From Frankiales bacterium (GTDB lineage Bacteria > Actinomycetota > Actinomycetes > Mycobacteriales > SCTD01), in contig SCTD01000572.1 in NCBI GenBank assembly GCA_004299215.1, positions 1 to 11,864 on the forward strand: a DNA stretch of 11,864 bases. The letters run 5' to 3'. The number at the start of each line of letters is the position of its first letter. Position 1 is the stretch's first letter. The notes beneath the pieces are model-generated. The model saw nothing but the letters and a program-made list of their open reading frames with translations, was not told the DNA's origin and searched no databases. The translations under genes were made by a program, and so were the position numbers. Below are positions 1-7,285 of the stretch, in pieces.

Positions 1-675
1 GAGCACGAACCCGTCGCGACCCTTGTCGTACGGACGGCTGGCCGCCTCGGGCTCGTCGTGCCGCGTCGACAGCGCGCGCATCTGGGCGAAGCCCGCGAGC
101 GGCAGCGGGTGGACGCAGGCCTCGGCGCCGCCGGCGACGACGACGTCCGCGCGGCCCGACCGGAGCAGCTCCAGCCCGACGGCGAGCGCCTCGGCGCCGG
201 ACGCGCACGCGCTGACCGGGCAGTGGACGCCGCCCCGCGCGCCGATCTCGAGCCCGACCGTCGCGGCCGGCCCGTTGGGCATGAGCATCGGGACCAGGTG
301 CGGGCTCACCCTGCGGGCGCCTTTCGTGCGCAGCACCTCGTCCTGGGCGAGCAGCGTCAGCGCGCCGCCGATCCCGGACCCGATGACGACGGCCAGGCGC
401 TCGGGCTCGACGTCCGGTGCGCCCGCGTCGGCCCACGCCTCGCGGGCGGCCACCAGAGCGACCTGCTGCACCCGGTCCAGGGTGCGAGCCTCCACCCGCT
501 CGAGCCGGCCGTCGAGGTCGACGGTGGCGGCGAGGCGCACGGGGAGGTCGGCGAACTCCGGCTCGTCCAGCAGCCGGGTGCCGGACCGGCTCGTGAGCAG
601 GCCGTCCTCCAGCGCGGCGACGTCCGGGCCGAGTGGGGTGAGCGCACCGAGTCCGGTGACCGCGACTGCCGTCAC
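1..675 (-). CDS. fabF: Beta-ketoacyl-ACP synthase II (FabF/KAS II), N-terminal part, cut by window edge
   Basis: Condensing enzyme that elongates acyl-ACP with malonyl-ACP in cytosolic type II fatty-acid synthesis. I translated the minus strand from a GTG at 675: 225 codons stay open to base 1. The start reads MTAVAVTGLGALTPLG, the usual KAS N-terminus, and the nucleophile region reads VSACASGAEA, with Cys157 as the predicted active-site cysteine. The last residues, RPYDKGRDGFVL, match the conserved stretch after the cysteine half, so the two catalytic histidines lie beyond the edge. Family members are about 410 residues, so a little over half is present. The start codon overlaps the acpP stop by 4 bases (GTGA), which fixes the start and suggests translational coupling. 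It is the last visible gene of the fabD-fabH-acpP-fabF operon. A paralogous chain-length factor is unlikely because the cysteine is present. Confidence 0.95.
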   Translation of the reverse strand, partial: MTAVAVTGLGALTPLGPDVAALEDGLLTSRSGTRLLDEPEFADLPVRLAATVDLDGRLERVEARTLDRVQQVALVAAREAWADAGAPDVEPERLAVVIGSGIGGALTLLAQDEVLRTKGARRVSPHLVPMLMPNGPAATVGLEIGARGGVHCPVSACASGAEALAVGLELLRSGRADVVVAGGAEACVHPLPLAGFAQMRALSTRHDEPEAASRPYDKGRDGFVL

Positions 676-932
676 GCGGCGCCCTTGGCGATCAGGTCGA
701 CGGCGTCGCCGACGGTGCGCAGGTGCTCGAGAGCCTCGTCCGGGATGCGGATGTCGAAGCGCTCCTCGCAGGCGACGACGACCTCGACCATGGTGAGGGA
801 GTCGATGTCGAGGTCGAAGTAGAAGGTCGCCCCGTCGACGACCTTCTCGGCAGGCGTGCCGGCGACCTCCTCGAGGACGGACGCGAGGGCGGCGGTGAGC
901 TCGGGGCGGGACAGCGTCGAGGCAGTGGTCAT
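672..932 (-). CDS. acpP: Acyl carrier protein
   Basis: Carries growing acyl chains on a 4'-phosphopantetheine arm between the Fab enzymes. The 86-residue product is acidic overall and has the signature FDLDIDSLTMVEVV, with Ser45 of the DSL motif as the prosthetic-group attachment site. Helix II follows with the usual hydrophobic and acidic pattern, and the length is normal for actinobacterial ACPs. The ATG at 932 is preceded 6 bases upstream by a good AGGAG. The gene lies 33 bases after fabH and overlaps fabF by 4 bases. Placement between fabH and fabF marks it as the fatty-acid synthase ACP rather than a polyketide or non-ribosomal peptide carrier. Confidence 0.97.
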   Translation of the reverse strand: MTTASTLSRPELTAALASVLEEVAGTPAEKVVDGATFYFDLDIDSLTMVEVVVACEERFDIRIPDEALEHLRTVGDAVDLIAKGAA

Positions 933-938
933 GGGTGT

Positions 939-943
939 CTCCT
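939..943 (-). promoter_or_regulatory. Ribosome binding site of acpP
   Basis: The minus strand reads AGGAG six bases before the acpP ATG. It is the only strong Shine-Dalgarno in the fab cluster, fitting the need for much more ACP than of the enzymes around it; that link is inference. Confidence 0.7.
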
Positions 944-965
944 GGTCTGGGGGGTGAGTGGAAGG

Positions 966-1907
966 TCAGGGGCAGTGGACGACGCAGCCGGCGGCGGTGA
1001 GGCCGGCGCCGAAGCCGAGGAGGAGGACGGGGTCGCCGGTGCGGACGGCGCCCTCCTCCTGCAGTCGCGTGAGGGCGAGCGGCACGGAGGCCGCGCTGGT
1101 GTTGCCGCTGTCGACGACGTCGCGGGCGACGACCACGGACGCCGGGAGGCCGAGGCTCTTCACCACGGACTCGGTGATGCGCAGGTTGGCCTGGTGCGGC
1201 ACGAAGGCAGCCAGGTCGGCGGGCTCGATGCCCGCGGCGGCGCAGGCGCGCCGGGCGAGGTCGGGCAGGGAGGTGGTGGCCCAGCGGTAGATCCCGCGTC
1301 CGTCCATCCGCAGCCGGAGCGGCGAGCCCTCGATGACCAGGCGGTCGGCCTGGTCGCCGTCGTTGGCCCAGACGACGCGTCCGATGGTGTCGACGTCCGA
1401 GACGCCGACGACCGCCGCTCCGGCGCCGTCGCCGAAGAGGAAGGCGGTGCCCCGGTCGTCCGGGTCGACCATCGGCAGCAGCTTCTCGGAGCCGACGACC
1501 AGGACGGCGTCGGCGCTGCCGGCTCGCACCGCGTCGGCGGCCAGGGCGAGCGCGTAGGTGAAACCTGCGCAGCCGGCGCCGATGTCGCTGGCTCCGGCCG
1601 CGGTCGCGCCGAGACGGGAGGCGACCTCCGGGCTGCCGCCGGGCAGCGGTCCCGGCATGGAGCAGGTCGCCAGCAGCACGAGGCCGACGTCGGCGCCGGT
1701 CAGGCCCGCGGCGGCGAGCGCCTTGCCACCGGCGCTGACGGCCATGTCGACGACGGACTCGTCGGCGCCGGCCACACCGCGCGTGGCGATGCCGCTGCGC
1801 GCGCGGATCCACTCGTCGCTCGACCCGGTGCGCTCGGCGATCGCGAGGTTGTCCTGGCGGAGCGCGGGCCGGTGCGCACCCAGCCCGAGGACGGCGGCGC
1901 CCCTCAT
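966..1907 (-). CDS. fabH: Beta-ketoacyl-ACP synthase III (FabH/KAS III)
   Basis: Starts fatty-acid synthesis by condensing an acyl-CoA primer with malonyl-ACP. The product is 313 residues, normal for the family. The catalytic triad is visible: Cys113 in DIGAGCAGFTYAL, His238 in FVPHQANLRI, and Asn269 in DSGNTSAASVPLAL; the C-terminal GFGAGLTAAG loop is also typical. The ATG at 1907 overlaps the fabD stop (ATGA), which decides the start; a longer open frame upstream is only the shadow of fabD. In actinobacteria FabH commonly accepts branched primers for iso/anteiso lipids, but primer choice cannot be read from the sequence. It is the second enzyme gene of the operon, with fabD before it and acpP after it. 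Confidence 0.96.
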   Translation of the reverse strand: MRGAAVLGLGAHRPALRQDNLAIAERTGSSDEWIRARSGIATRGVAGADESVVDMAVSAGGKALAAAGLTGADVGLVLLATCSMPGPLPGGSPEVASRLGATAAGASDIGAGCAGFTYALALAADAVRAGSADAVLVVGSEKLLPMVDPDDRGTAFLFGDGAGAAVVGVSDVDTIGRVVWANDGDQADRLVIEGSPLRLRMDGRGIYRWATTSLPDLARRACAAAGIEPADLAAFVPHQANLRITESVVKSLGLPASVVVARDVVDSGNTSAASVPLALTRLQEEGAVRTGDPVLLLGFGAGLTAAGCVVHCP

Positions 1908-2770
1908 GCCGGGACCAGCAGGTCGTCGGGGGTGCGGAGGGCGCGCACCTGCAGGTCCGGGCGGGCGCGCGTCACCATCGCCGTGAGGACGCCGGCGGGT
2001 GCGAGCTCGACCGCCGGTCCGGACAGGGCGGCCAGGCACAGGTCGAAGCGCACCGGCCGGACGAGCTGGTCGACCAGCCGGGCGAGCAGCTGCTGACCGT
2101 CGCGCAGGATCGCGCCGTCGGCGTTGGCGATGACGTCGCAGCCGGCGTCGCGCGGCGAGAGGTCCTCGACGAGCGCGCGGAACCCCTCGACGGCCGGCTG
2201 CATGGCGCTGGTGTGGAAGGCGCCGGCGACCTGCAGCCGGCGGACCCGGGCGCGGCTCGGCGGGGCCCAGGCGTCGAGCGCCTCGATCGGGCCGCCGACG
2301 ACGACCTGCCCGGGGACGTTCACGGTGGCGAGCTCCAGACCCGCTGCCTGCAGGGAGCTCTCGTCGACGTCACCGCCGAGGACGGCAGCCATCCCGGTCG
2401 GGCGCAGCGCCGCGGCCTCCGCCATCAGGCGGCCACGGCCCGCGGCCAGCAGTACCGCCTCGTCGTCGCTCAGGACGTCCGCGAGGGCGAGCGCCGACAG
2501 CTCGCCGACGCTGTGCCCGCAGACCGCGTCGGGGGTCGCTCCGGAGAGCAGCGCCCGGCCGCTCAGCAACGCGGCAGCGGTGAGCAGCGGCTGCGCGACC
2601 TCCGTACGCCGGATCTCGTCGGCGTCCGCACCCGTCCCGAGGTGGACCAGGTCGAGGCCGATCAGGTCCGACCAGCGGCCGAGGCTCGCTGCGGCGCCCG
2701 GGACGTCGAGCCAGCCGGCGAGCATCCCGGGCTGCTGGGCGCCCTGGCCGGGCGAGAGGAGGAGCGGCAT
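1904..2770 (-). CDS. fabD: Malonyl-CoA:ACP transacylase (FabD)
   Basis: Moves malonyl from CoA to ACP, giving the extender unit used by FabH and FabF. The 288-residue product starts MPLLLSPGQGAQQPGM, the standard N-terminal PGQGxQ oxyanion segment. The nucleophile elbow is GHSVGE with Ser87, and the partner histidine is His186 in GAFHTSAM; an Arg in the GRGRLM segment (about residues 111-116) is in place to bind the malonyl carboxylate. The length is slightly short of the usual 300-310. The frame stays open upstream of 2770, but that extension is antisense-like shadow of fasR and the family N-terminus begins here. The stop overlaps the fabH start by 4 bases. A 79-base gap with a palindrome separates it from fasR, making it the likely first gene of the fab transcript. 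Confidence 0.95.
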   Translation of the reverse strand: MPLLLSPGQGAQQPGMLAGWLDVPGAAASLGRWSDLIGLDLVHLGTGADADEIRRTEVAQPLLTAAALLSGRALLSGATPDAVCGHSVGELSALALADVLSDDEAVLLAAGRGRLMAEAAALRPTGMAAVLGGDVDESSLQAAGLELATVNVPGQVVVGGPIEALDAWAPPSRARVRRLQVAGAFHTSAMQPAVEGFRALVEDLSPRDAGCDVIANADGAILRDGQQLLARLVDQLVRPVRFDLCLAALSGPAVELAPAGVLTAMVTRARPDLQVRALRTPDDLLVPA

Positions 2771-2838
2771 GCAGACGACCCTGCCGTCCGGCGGGCTCGA
2801 TCTCTGCATCCGGCTCGCACCGAGAACTGGCCCGGTCG

Positions 2839-2855
2839 TTGTCGGTAACCTACAA
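2839..2855. promoter_or_regulatory. 17-bp palindrome in front of fabD, candidate FasR operator
   Basis: On the minus strand this reads TTGTAGGTTACCGACAA. Its two halves match as TTGTnGGT / ACCnACAA around the centre, with only the central base and one pair unmatched. It overlaps the fasR stop codon and ends 68 bases before the fabD ATG, in the only gap that can hold the fab promoter. In Streptomyces the PucR-type activator FasR is known to control the fabD operon from this gap. That this particular palindrome is its site is inference. A TAGGTT within it could also serve as a -10 box, but no good -35 is seen. Confidence 0.45.
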
Positions 2856-3980
2856 AGAGCTGCTGCGGCCGACCAGCAGGGCGAGCCGCACGACGAGCCC
2901 GGCCCGCGGATCGGTGACGTCCAGCCCGGTGAGCTCGGTGAGCTTGCGAAGCCTGTAACGGACGGTGTTCGGGTGCAGGAACAGGGTGCGGCCGGCGCCC
3001 TCCACCGACCCGCCGCCCTCGAGGTACGCCGAGGCCGTGAGGAGCAGGTCGCCTCCCGCCTGCTCCAGCGGGATGTAGACCTCCTCCAGCAGCCGGCGTC
3101 GTGCCGCCTCCTCCCCCAACGCGACCCGCTCGGCGAGCAGGTCGCCCGCGGGCACGGGTCGGGGCGCCTGCGGCCAGGACCCGACCGCGTGCAGGCCGGC
3201 CAGCGCCTCCTGGACGCTGGGCGCCGCCGAGGCGAGGTCCGCCGCCTGCGGGCCGACCACCACGGGCGCGTCCGGGAGGGCGGCCACCACCTGCTGCACG
3301 GCGGCGTCGACCGACCCGCTCCCCCCCAGGACGAGGACGAGCGCCGAGGCCGCCTCCCCCGACAGCATCGACAGCCCGCTGTGCCGCGCATGCGTGCGCA
3401 GCTGGGCCAGGTCGAGGTCCAGCGGGACCGGGGTGGCCAGGGCGACCACCCACTCCACCCGCCCCCAGCCGAGGGAGGCGGCCCGCGACAGCGTCAGGTC
3501 GCCGGCGTTGCCGCGGACCAGCGCATCGACGACACCCGCCTCGACCCGGGAGTCCCACGCGCCCCGCGCCTCGGCCGCCGCCGCGTAGACATCCGCGGCC
3601 GCGAAGGCGATCTCGCGCGAGTAGCGGAGCACTGCTGCCGCGAGCTCGTCTGCTTCCCCGGGGGCAGCGAGCGTCGGCACCGCCTCCTCCACCACCCCGA
3701 CGGCGATGCGGATGAGCTGCACGGTCTGCTTCAGGTTGACCGCCCGCGCGAGCTCGCGGGGCGCCGCGGCGAACACCTCGGGCCCGACCGGGAGCGGCTG
3801 TCCCGGCGTGCGCAGCCACTGCGCGAACGTCGACAGCGCGGACTGCACCACCAGCCCGACGTAGGACCGCTGCTCGGGATGAAGCGCGGCGAACCACTGC
3901 AGGTCCTCCATCGCCTGCACGGCCTTGCGGCTCAGCGACGTCGAGGACCGCTGCACCCGCTGCCACGTCGCCTGCGCCAC
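2850..3980 (-). CDS. fasR: PucR/CdaR-type transcriptional activator of fatty-acid synthesis (FasR-like)
   Basis: Predicted DNA-binding regulator of the adjoining fab operon. The protein is 376 residues. The N-terminal half, including PEQRSYVGLVVQSALSTF, matches the conserved region of actinobacterial FasR proteins. The middle is a divergent GGDEF-like/PucR linker domain. The C-terminus (about residues 324-346) has the PucR helix-turn-helix, SVEGAGRTLFLHPNTVRYRL, in which LHPNTVRYRLRK is diagnostic. I chose the GTG at 3980 because the family has conserved residues before the first internal Met. It sits directly upstream of fabD on the same strand with a 79-base gap, the same arrangement as in Streptomyces coelicolor, where FasR activates fabD-fabH-acpP-fabF. 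The name rests on this synteny plus the HTH; the acyl ligand, if any, is unknown. Confidence 0.88.
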   Translation of the reverse strand: MAQATWQRVQRSSTSLSRKAVQAMEDLQWFAALHPEQRSYVGLVVQSALSTFAQWLRTPGQPLPVGPEVFAAAPRELARAVNLKQTVQLIRIAVGVVEEAVPTLAAPGEADELAAAVLRYSREIAFAAADVYAAAAEARGAWDSRVEAGVVDALVRGNAGDLTLSRAASLGWGRVEWVVALATPVPLDLDLAQLRTHARHSGLSMLSGEAASALVLVLGGSGSVDAAVQQVVAALPDAPVVVGPQAADLASAAPSVQEALAGLHAVGSWPQAPRPVPAGDLLAERVALGEEAARRRLLEEVYIPLEQAGGDLLLTASAYLEGGGSVEGAGRTLFLHPNTVRYRLRKLTELTGLDVTDPRAGLVVRLALLVGRSSSL

Positions 3981-4008
3981 GAGGGGGACTCTGCCAGAGG
4001 GTCCACCG

Positions 4009-4821
4009 TCAGCCTGCCGGTGAGTAGACGCGGACCGGGTCCCGCACGCCCTTGCACTGCACCTCGCTGCGCGGCTCGCAGGGGATCCGGTCGTGCAGCA
4101 GCCACCACGTCGAGTCGTTCACCAGCACCTCACCCGGCTCGCAGTGCGCCTCGAGCCGGGCAGCGATGTTGGTGTGCAGGCCGATGGCCGTGCAGGTCAT
4201 CCGCCCGACCGACCCGAAGCTGCCGACGCTCAGGACGCCGGTGCTGATGCCGATGCGCATCCGCATCGGCTCCGTGACGCCCACGAGGTCGGCGATGAGG
4301 ACGGTGACCCGGCGCCGCGTCGGCACGTCGATGACCACCGTGTCCCCGCTGACGATGTGCTCGGACACCGCGCGGGGGACGTAGCGGCGGATGGTCTCCC
4401 GGCTGGCGCGCAGCTCGTCCTGCTGCGCCTCGATGATCTGGTCCTTGACGAAGGTGCGCCGATCGACGATCTCGATGACGAGGCACACCAGGAGGCAGCC
4501 CAGCTAGGCGATCCACTGCGCGGCGCCGAGCGACGCCGTCTCCACCGAGTTCAGCTCGCCACGCCGGTAGCCGTCGAGCAGCTGGTACGACCCGAAGGCG
4601 ACGTACGGCGTGACCGCGGCCATCGCGACACCGGGCGGGATCCGGAAGACGGCGAAGCCGAAGAACATCACGACGATGAGGCCCGCTGTCATCACCCCCG
4701 CGCGGGACTGGCTCAGCTCGTCCTGGAGGACGACCTCCGAGAGCAGCCAGACGTATGCAGACTCGTCCAGCTGACAGCAGTCGAGATCCCGGTCTGCCGT
4801 GGAGAATGCTCGCGTGCTCAA
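4009..4821 (-). pseudogene. Decayed membrane-anchored class III adenylate/guanylate cyclase
   Basis: Two open segments lie in the same frame, separated only by a TAG at 4504-4506. The N-terminal segment has hydrophobic helices (VMTAGLIVVMFFGFAVF and VAMAAVTPYVAFGSYQLL); a third, LGCLLVCLVIEIV, continues just past the stop. Next comes a coiled linker (QIIEAQQDELRASRETIRRYV), then the cyclase domain. That domain is broken: the first metal site, VTVLIADLVGVT, is joined straight to MRMRIGISTG, which lies some 75-95 residues further on in intact relatives. The second metal aspartate (GDAVMA region) and the base-selecting lysine are therefore missing. The end, from NIAARLEAHCEPGEVLV to the stop, is normal. 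With a nonsense codon and a central deletion the gene cannot make cAMP or cGMP. The 5' end is uncertain (TTG at 4821, or GTG/ATG at 4695/4692). Confidence 0.85.
4801..4804 (+). promoter_or_regulatory. Ribosome binding site that sets the GNAT gene start
   Basis: GGAG lies nine bases before the GTG at 4814, favouring that start over the in-frame GTG at 4799, which would lie on top of it. Confidence 0.5.
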
Positions 4822-5296
4822 CGCCGCTCACCAGCTCACCCTGGAGCAGGTCACCGACGCCAACCGCGACGCGGTGCTCGCTCTGCAGCTCGCGCCTGGT
4901 CAGCAGCGCTTCGTCTCGACGGTCGCCGACTCGCTGGACGAGGCCGCCGCCAACCCGCAGGGCAACCCGTGGTTCCGTGCCGCGTGCGTCGCCGGCGTGC
5001 CCGTCGGCTTCGTCATGCTCAGCTGGGACGTGCAGCCGCAGCCGCCGGACATCAACGGCCCGTGGTTCCTGTGGAAGCTGCTGGTCGACCACAGGCACCA
5101 GGGAAAGGGCTACGGCCGCGAGGTGATCCGGCAGGTCGTCGAGCTGGTGCGGGCGAACGGCGGCACCGAGCTCCTCACCAGCCACGTCCCCGGCGACGAC
5201 GGCCCGGCCGGCTTCTACGCGCGCCTGGGGTTCGTCCCGACCGGCGAGGTGGACCCCGACGGCGAGGTGCTGCTGCGACTCCGGCTGGTGCCGTGA
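4814..5296 (+). CDS. GNAT-family N-acetyltransferase (BltD/spermidine-acetyltransferase-like)
   Basis: Cytosolic acetyl-CoA-dependent acetyltransferase, 160 residues from the GTG at 4814. The acetyl-CoA pyrophosphate loop is LLVDHRHQGKGYGREVI, with the Q/RxxGxG/A core at Gln96 to Gly101. It is preceded by a strand with aromatic residues, PWFLWKLLVD, of the type seen in the polyamine acetyltransferases BltD and PaiA. Motif B ends in GFYARLGFVPTGEVDPDGEV, giving the usual GFYxxxGF signature. The N-terminal substrate-binding part (residues 10-80) does not identify the acceptor; an amine or polyamine is a guess from overall resemblance. The stop overlaps the next gene's start as GTGA, so the two are likely co-translated. 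Its 5' end meets the degraded cyclase head to head. Confidence 0.85.
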   Translation: MLNAAHQLTLEQVTDANRDAVLALQLAPGQQRFVSTVADSLDEAAANPQGNPWFRAACVAGVPVGFVMLSWDVQPQPPDINGPWFLWKLLVDHRHQGKGYGREVIRQVVELVRANGGTELLTSHVPGDDGPAGFYARLGFVPTGEVDPDGEVLLRLRLVP

Positions 5297-6291
5297 CGCT
5301 TCGGTCCGCCGTGGACGCCGTCGCCGCCGAGTCGCGCTTCTCCGGCGTCGTGCGCGTGGACCGCGACAGCAGCACCGAACTGCTCGAGGCGTACGGCACG
5401 GCGCACCGCGGCTGGTCGATCCCCAACGCCGTCGACACGCGGTTCGGCACCGCCAGCGGCACCAAGACGCTCACCGCCCTGACGGTCATGAGCCTGGTGC
5501 AGGACGGCCACCTGGACCTCATGACGACGGCCCGGTCCGTGCTGGGTGAGGACCTGCCGCTGATCGACGACCGCGTGACGGTCGAGCACCTGCTCGCGCA
5601 CCGATCCGGGATCGGCGACTACTTCGACGAGGACCTCGTCGAGTCGATGACCGACTACGTGATGCCGGTCCCCGTGCACCGGTTGGTGACGACCGAGGAC
5701 TACCTCGCCGTGCTCGACGGGCGTCCGCAGGTCTTCCCTCCTGATGAGCGGTTCGCCTACAACAACAGCGGTTTCGTCGTGCTGGCGCTCATCGCCGAGC
5801 GCCTGAGCGGCACACCGTTCCCGGACCTGGTGCAGGCGCGCGTGTGCGAGCCGGCCGGCATGCGCGACACCGGCTTCCTGCGGTCGGACGAACCGGACGG
5901 CCGGACGGCGCTCGGCTACCTCGACGTCGACGGCCTGCGCACGAACGTCCTGCACCTGCCGGTGCGCGGCACCGGCGACGGCGGGATCCTGACAACCGCG
6001 GCCGACGTGGCTGCTCTGTGGCGCGCGCTCGACGCGGGCACGATCGTGCCGCGTGACGTGGTCGCGGAGATGTGGCGGCCGCGCAGCGACGTGCCCGCCG
6101 AGTCGGCGCGCTACGGACTGGGCTTCTGGCTGCGCCCGGCCGGCGACGCCATCGTCATCCTCGGCGGCGACGCCGGCGTGTCCTTCACGTCGGTCCACGA
6201 CCCGATCTCGCGGCTGACCTGGACGGTGCTGTCCAACACCACGAACGGCGCGTGGCCGGTCGCGCGGCTGCTGCGGGAGATGTGCGGCTAG
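5293..6291 (+). CDS. Serine hydrolase of the beta-lactamase/class C penicillin-binding family
   Basis: The 332-residue protein has the PF00144-type fold signature. The SxxK motif is SGTK at Ser55-Lys58, the YxN motif is YNN at Tyr156-Asn158, and the region between contains HLLAHRSGIGDY, typical of esterase or peptidase members. The third motif, usually KTG or HxG, is here GGDAG around residues 291-295, so the third active-site element is atypical. There is no signal peptide or membrane helix: the N-terminus is MTLRSAVDAVAAESRF. The enzyme should therefore be cytosolic, unlike true beta-lactamases. It may be an esterase or D-amino-acid peptidase; the substrate cannot be told. The start GTG at 5293 overlaps the GNAT stop. 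The stop shares the palindromic CTAG with the convergent hydrolase gene. Confidence 0.87.
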   Translation: MTLRSAVDAVAAESRFSGVVRVDRDSSTELLEAYGTAHRGWSIPNAVDTRFGTASGTKTLTALTVMSLVQDGHLDLMTTARSVLGEDLPLIDDRVTVEHLLAHRSGIGDYFDEDLVESMTDYVMPVPVHRLVTTEDYLAVLDGRPQVFPPDERFAYNNSGFVVLALIAERLSGTPFPDLVQARVCEPAGMRDTGFLRSDEPDGRTALGYLDVDGLRTNVLHLPVRGTGDGGILTTAADVAALWRALDAGTIVPRDVVAEMWRPRSDVPAESARYGLGFWLRPAGDAIVILGGDAGVSFTSVHDPISRLTWTVLSNTTNGAWPVARLLREMCG

Positions 6292-7136
6292 CCGTCCACC
6301 GCAGCGATGACCTCGGGGGCGAACAGCACCGTGACGTGGTTGCCGGGCAGTCGCTGCACCGTCAGGCGAGGGAGGCGGTCCCGCCAGCGTGCGATGACCT
6401 TGTCCGCGATGAAGGGCTTGTTGCCCTCCCACTTCTGGTTCTCGGCGACCAGCAGGTCCACCGGGACGGTGACGGCGGCGAGCGCGCCCTCCACGTCGTC
6501 GCCCCAGAACGTGTCGACGGCGTCCTCGGCGCAGCGCGTCACGTCGACGCGGGGACGCAGGCCGCCGGACTCCGTGCGCTCCATCTCGTCCTGGAGCATC
6601 TGCCGGACCAGCGGCCGCAGCTCCGGACGACCGGCGAGCATCCGGTCGAGCTTGGCCTTCCTCGCCACGGCCTCGATGTCCGGCCAGTCGCGGTCCATGC
6701 TCCCGAGCTGACGCCGGAACGCGATGCGCGTCAGCGCAGGGCCCATGAAGAACGGGAACGCGGGGCGGATGCCGCCGTCGACGAGGACCAGCTTGCGGAT
6801 CCGTCCGGGAGCCTCCTGGGCGACCAGAGGCGCGAGGTAGGCGCCCATCGAGTGCCCGACGAGGACGACGTCGCTCAGGTCGAGCTCGGCCAGCACCGCG
6901 GCGACGTCACGGGCATGGGCCCGGAGCCCGGTCGGGCCGGCGAGATGCCGACCCTCCCCGCGTCCGCGGAGGTCGACCGAGAGGACGCGGGCGTCCGGCA
7001 GCGACTGCGCGAGAGGTCCCCACGCGGTGCCGCTGCTGCCCAGTCCGGGCAGCCCGAAGACGGTTGGACCGGGACCCGCCCACTCGGTGACAGTCAGGCC
7101 GTCGACAAGCTGCTTCTGGGCGACACGTGTGCTCAT
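6288..7136 (-). CDS. Alpha/beta-fold hydrolase
   Basis: Complete 282-residue alpha/beta hydrolase without a signal peptide. The oxyanion strand-loop is FGLPGLGSSGTAWG, followed by VDLRGRGEG. The nucleophile elbow is VLVGHSMGAY with Ser96. The acid is probably in LLVAENQKWEG (around Glu232), and the catalytic histidine is His267 in LPGNHVTV. Between them (residues about 130-215) lies a helical cap. The cap and the DLRGRGEG segment resemble esterases and lactonases of the generic AB_hydrolase_1 family; the substrate is not predictable. The gene starts at the ATG at 7136 and ends on a CTAG shared with the stop of the convergent serine hydrolase, so the two genes overlap by 4 bases. No leader or ribosome site is evident; a -10-like box suggests a leaderless transcript. 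Confidence 0.9.
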   Translation of the reverse strand: MSTRVAQKQLVDGLTVTEWAGPGPTVFGLPGLGSSGTAWGPLAQSLPDARVLSVDLRGRGEGRHLAGPTGLRAHARDVAAVLAELDLSDVVLVGHSMGAYLAPLVAQEAPGRIRKLVLVDGGIRPAFPFFMGPALTRIAFRRQLGSMDRDWPDIEAVARKAKLDRMLAGRPELRPLVRQMLQDEMERTESGGLRPRVDVTRCAEDAVDTFWGDDVEGALAAVTVPVDLLVAENQKWEGNKPFIADKVIARWRDRLPRLTVQRLPGNHVTVLFAPEVIAAVDG

Positions 7137-7142
7137 GATCCC

Positions 7143-7148
7143 ACGCTA
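7143..7148 (-). promoter_or_regulatory. Candidate -10 box for a leaderless hydrolase transcript
   Basis: The minus strand reads TAGCGT, fitting TAnnnT, and ends 6 bases before the ATG at 7136. Transcription would begin at or next to the A of the start codon. No Shine-Dalgarno is present between. The -35 region (near 7166-7171, GTCGCC) is weak. Nothing else is clear in the 149-base divergent gap 7137-7285 apart from the ribosome site of the next gene. Confidence 0.3.
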
Positions 7149-7274
7149 GGACCGGCCCGTCCGCCCGGCGACGGAGCGCATCTCCATCGCCGTCCGGTCG
7201 CACTGTCGGAACCGCACATCGCGCTGCCGCAGCGGCGCTGCCAGGGTCGAGTCACGGCAAGCGGGCGAGGGGGC

Positions 7275-7279
7275 AGGAG
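7275..7279 (+). promoter_or_regulatory. Ribosome binding site of the 119-residue protein
   Basis: AGGAG lies six bases before the ATG at 7286. It supports this start and shows that the small gene is a real coding region rather than a shadow. Confidence 0.6.
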
Positions 7280-7285
7280 CGCGGC

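Noticed and set aside
723..2096. Long plus-strand open frame opposite acpP/fabH, and a similar one at 2124-4247
   Set aside because: High-GC shadow frames: composition is Gly/Arg/Ala/Asp-rich without domains, and the opposite strand holds well-defined fab genes with catalytic motifs.
2771..3391. Upstream extension of the fabD frame
   Set aside because: The extension is Arg/Ser/Pro-rich and lies over fasR in another register; the FabD family N-terminus begins at 2770.
3985..4003. Small hairpin (GGACTCT / AGGGTCC) between the cyclase remnant and fasR
   Set aside because: Seven pairs with one mismatch and no T-run; too weak to call a terminator or operator.
4250..4269. Dyad CCGATGCGCATCCGCATCGG
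   Set aside because: It encodes the conserved RMRI stretch of the cyclase domain, so the symmetry follows from repeated codons rather than a site.
4093..5292. Open frame continuing upstream of the serine hydrolase
   Set aside because: It overlaps the GNAT gene in another register and has no hydrolase features before 5293, where a GTGA overlap gives a natural start.
5215..6432. Long minus-strand open frame opposite the serine hydrolase
   Set aside because: Antisense shadow rich in His/Arg/Gly; the plus frame has SxxK and YxN motifs and a coupled start.
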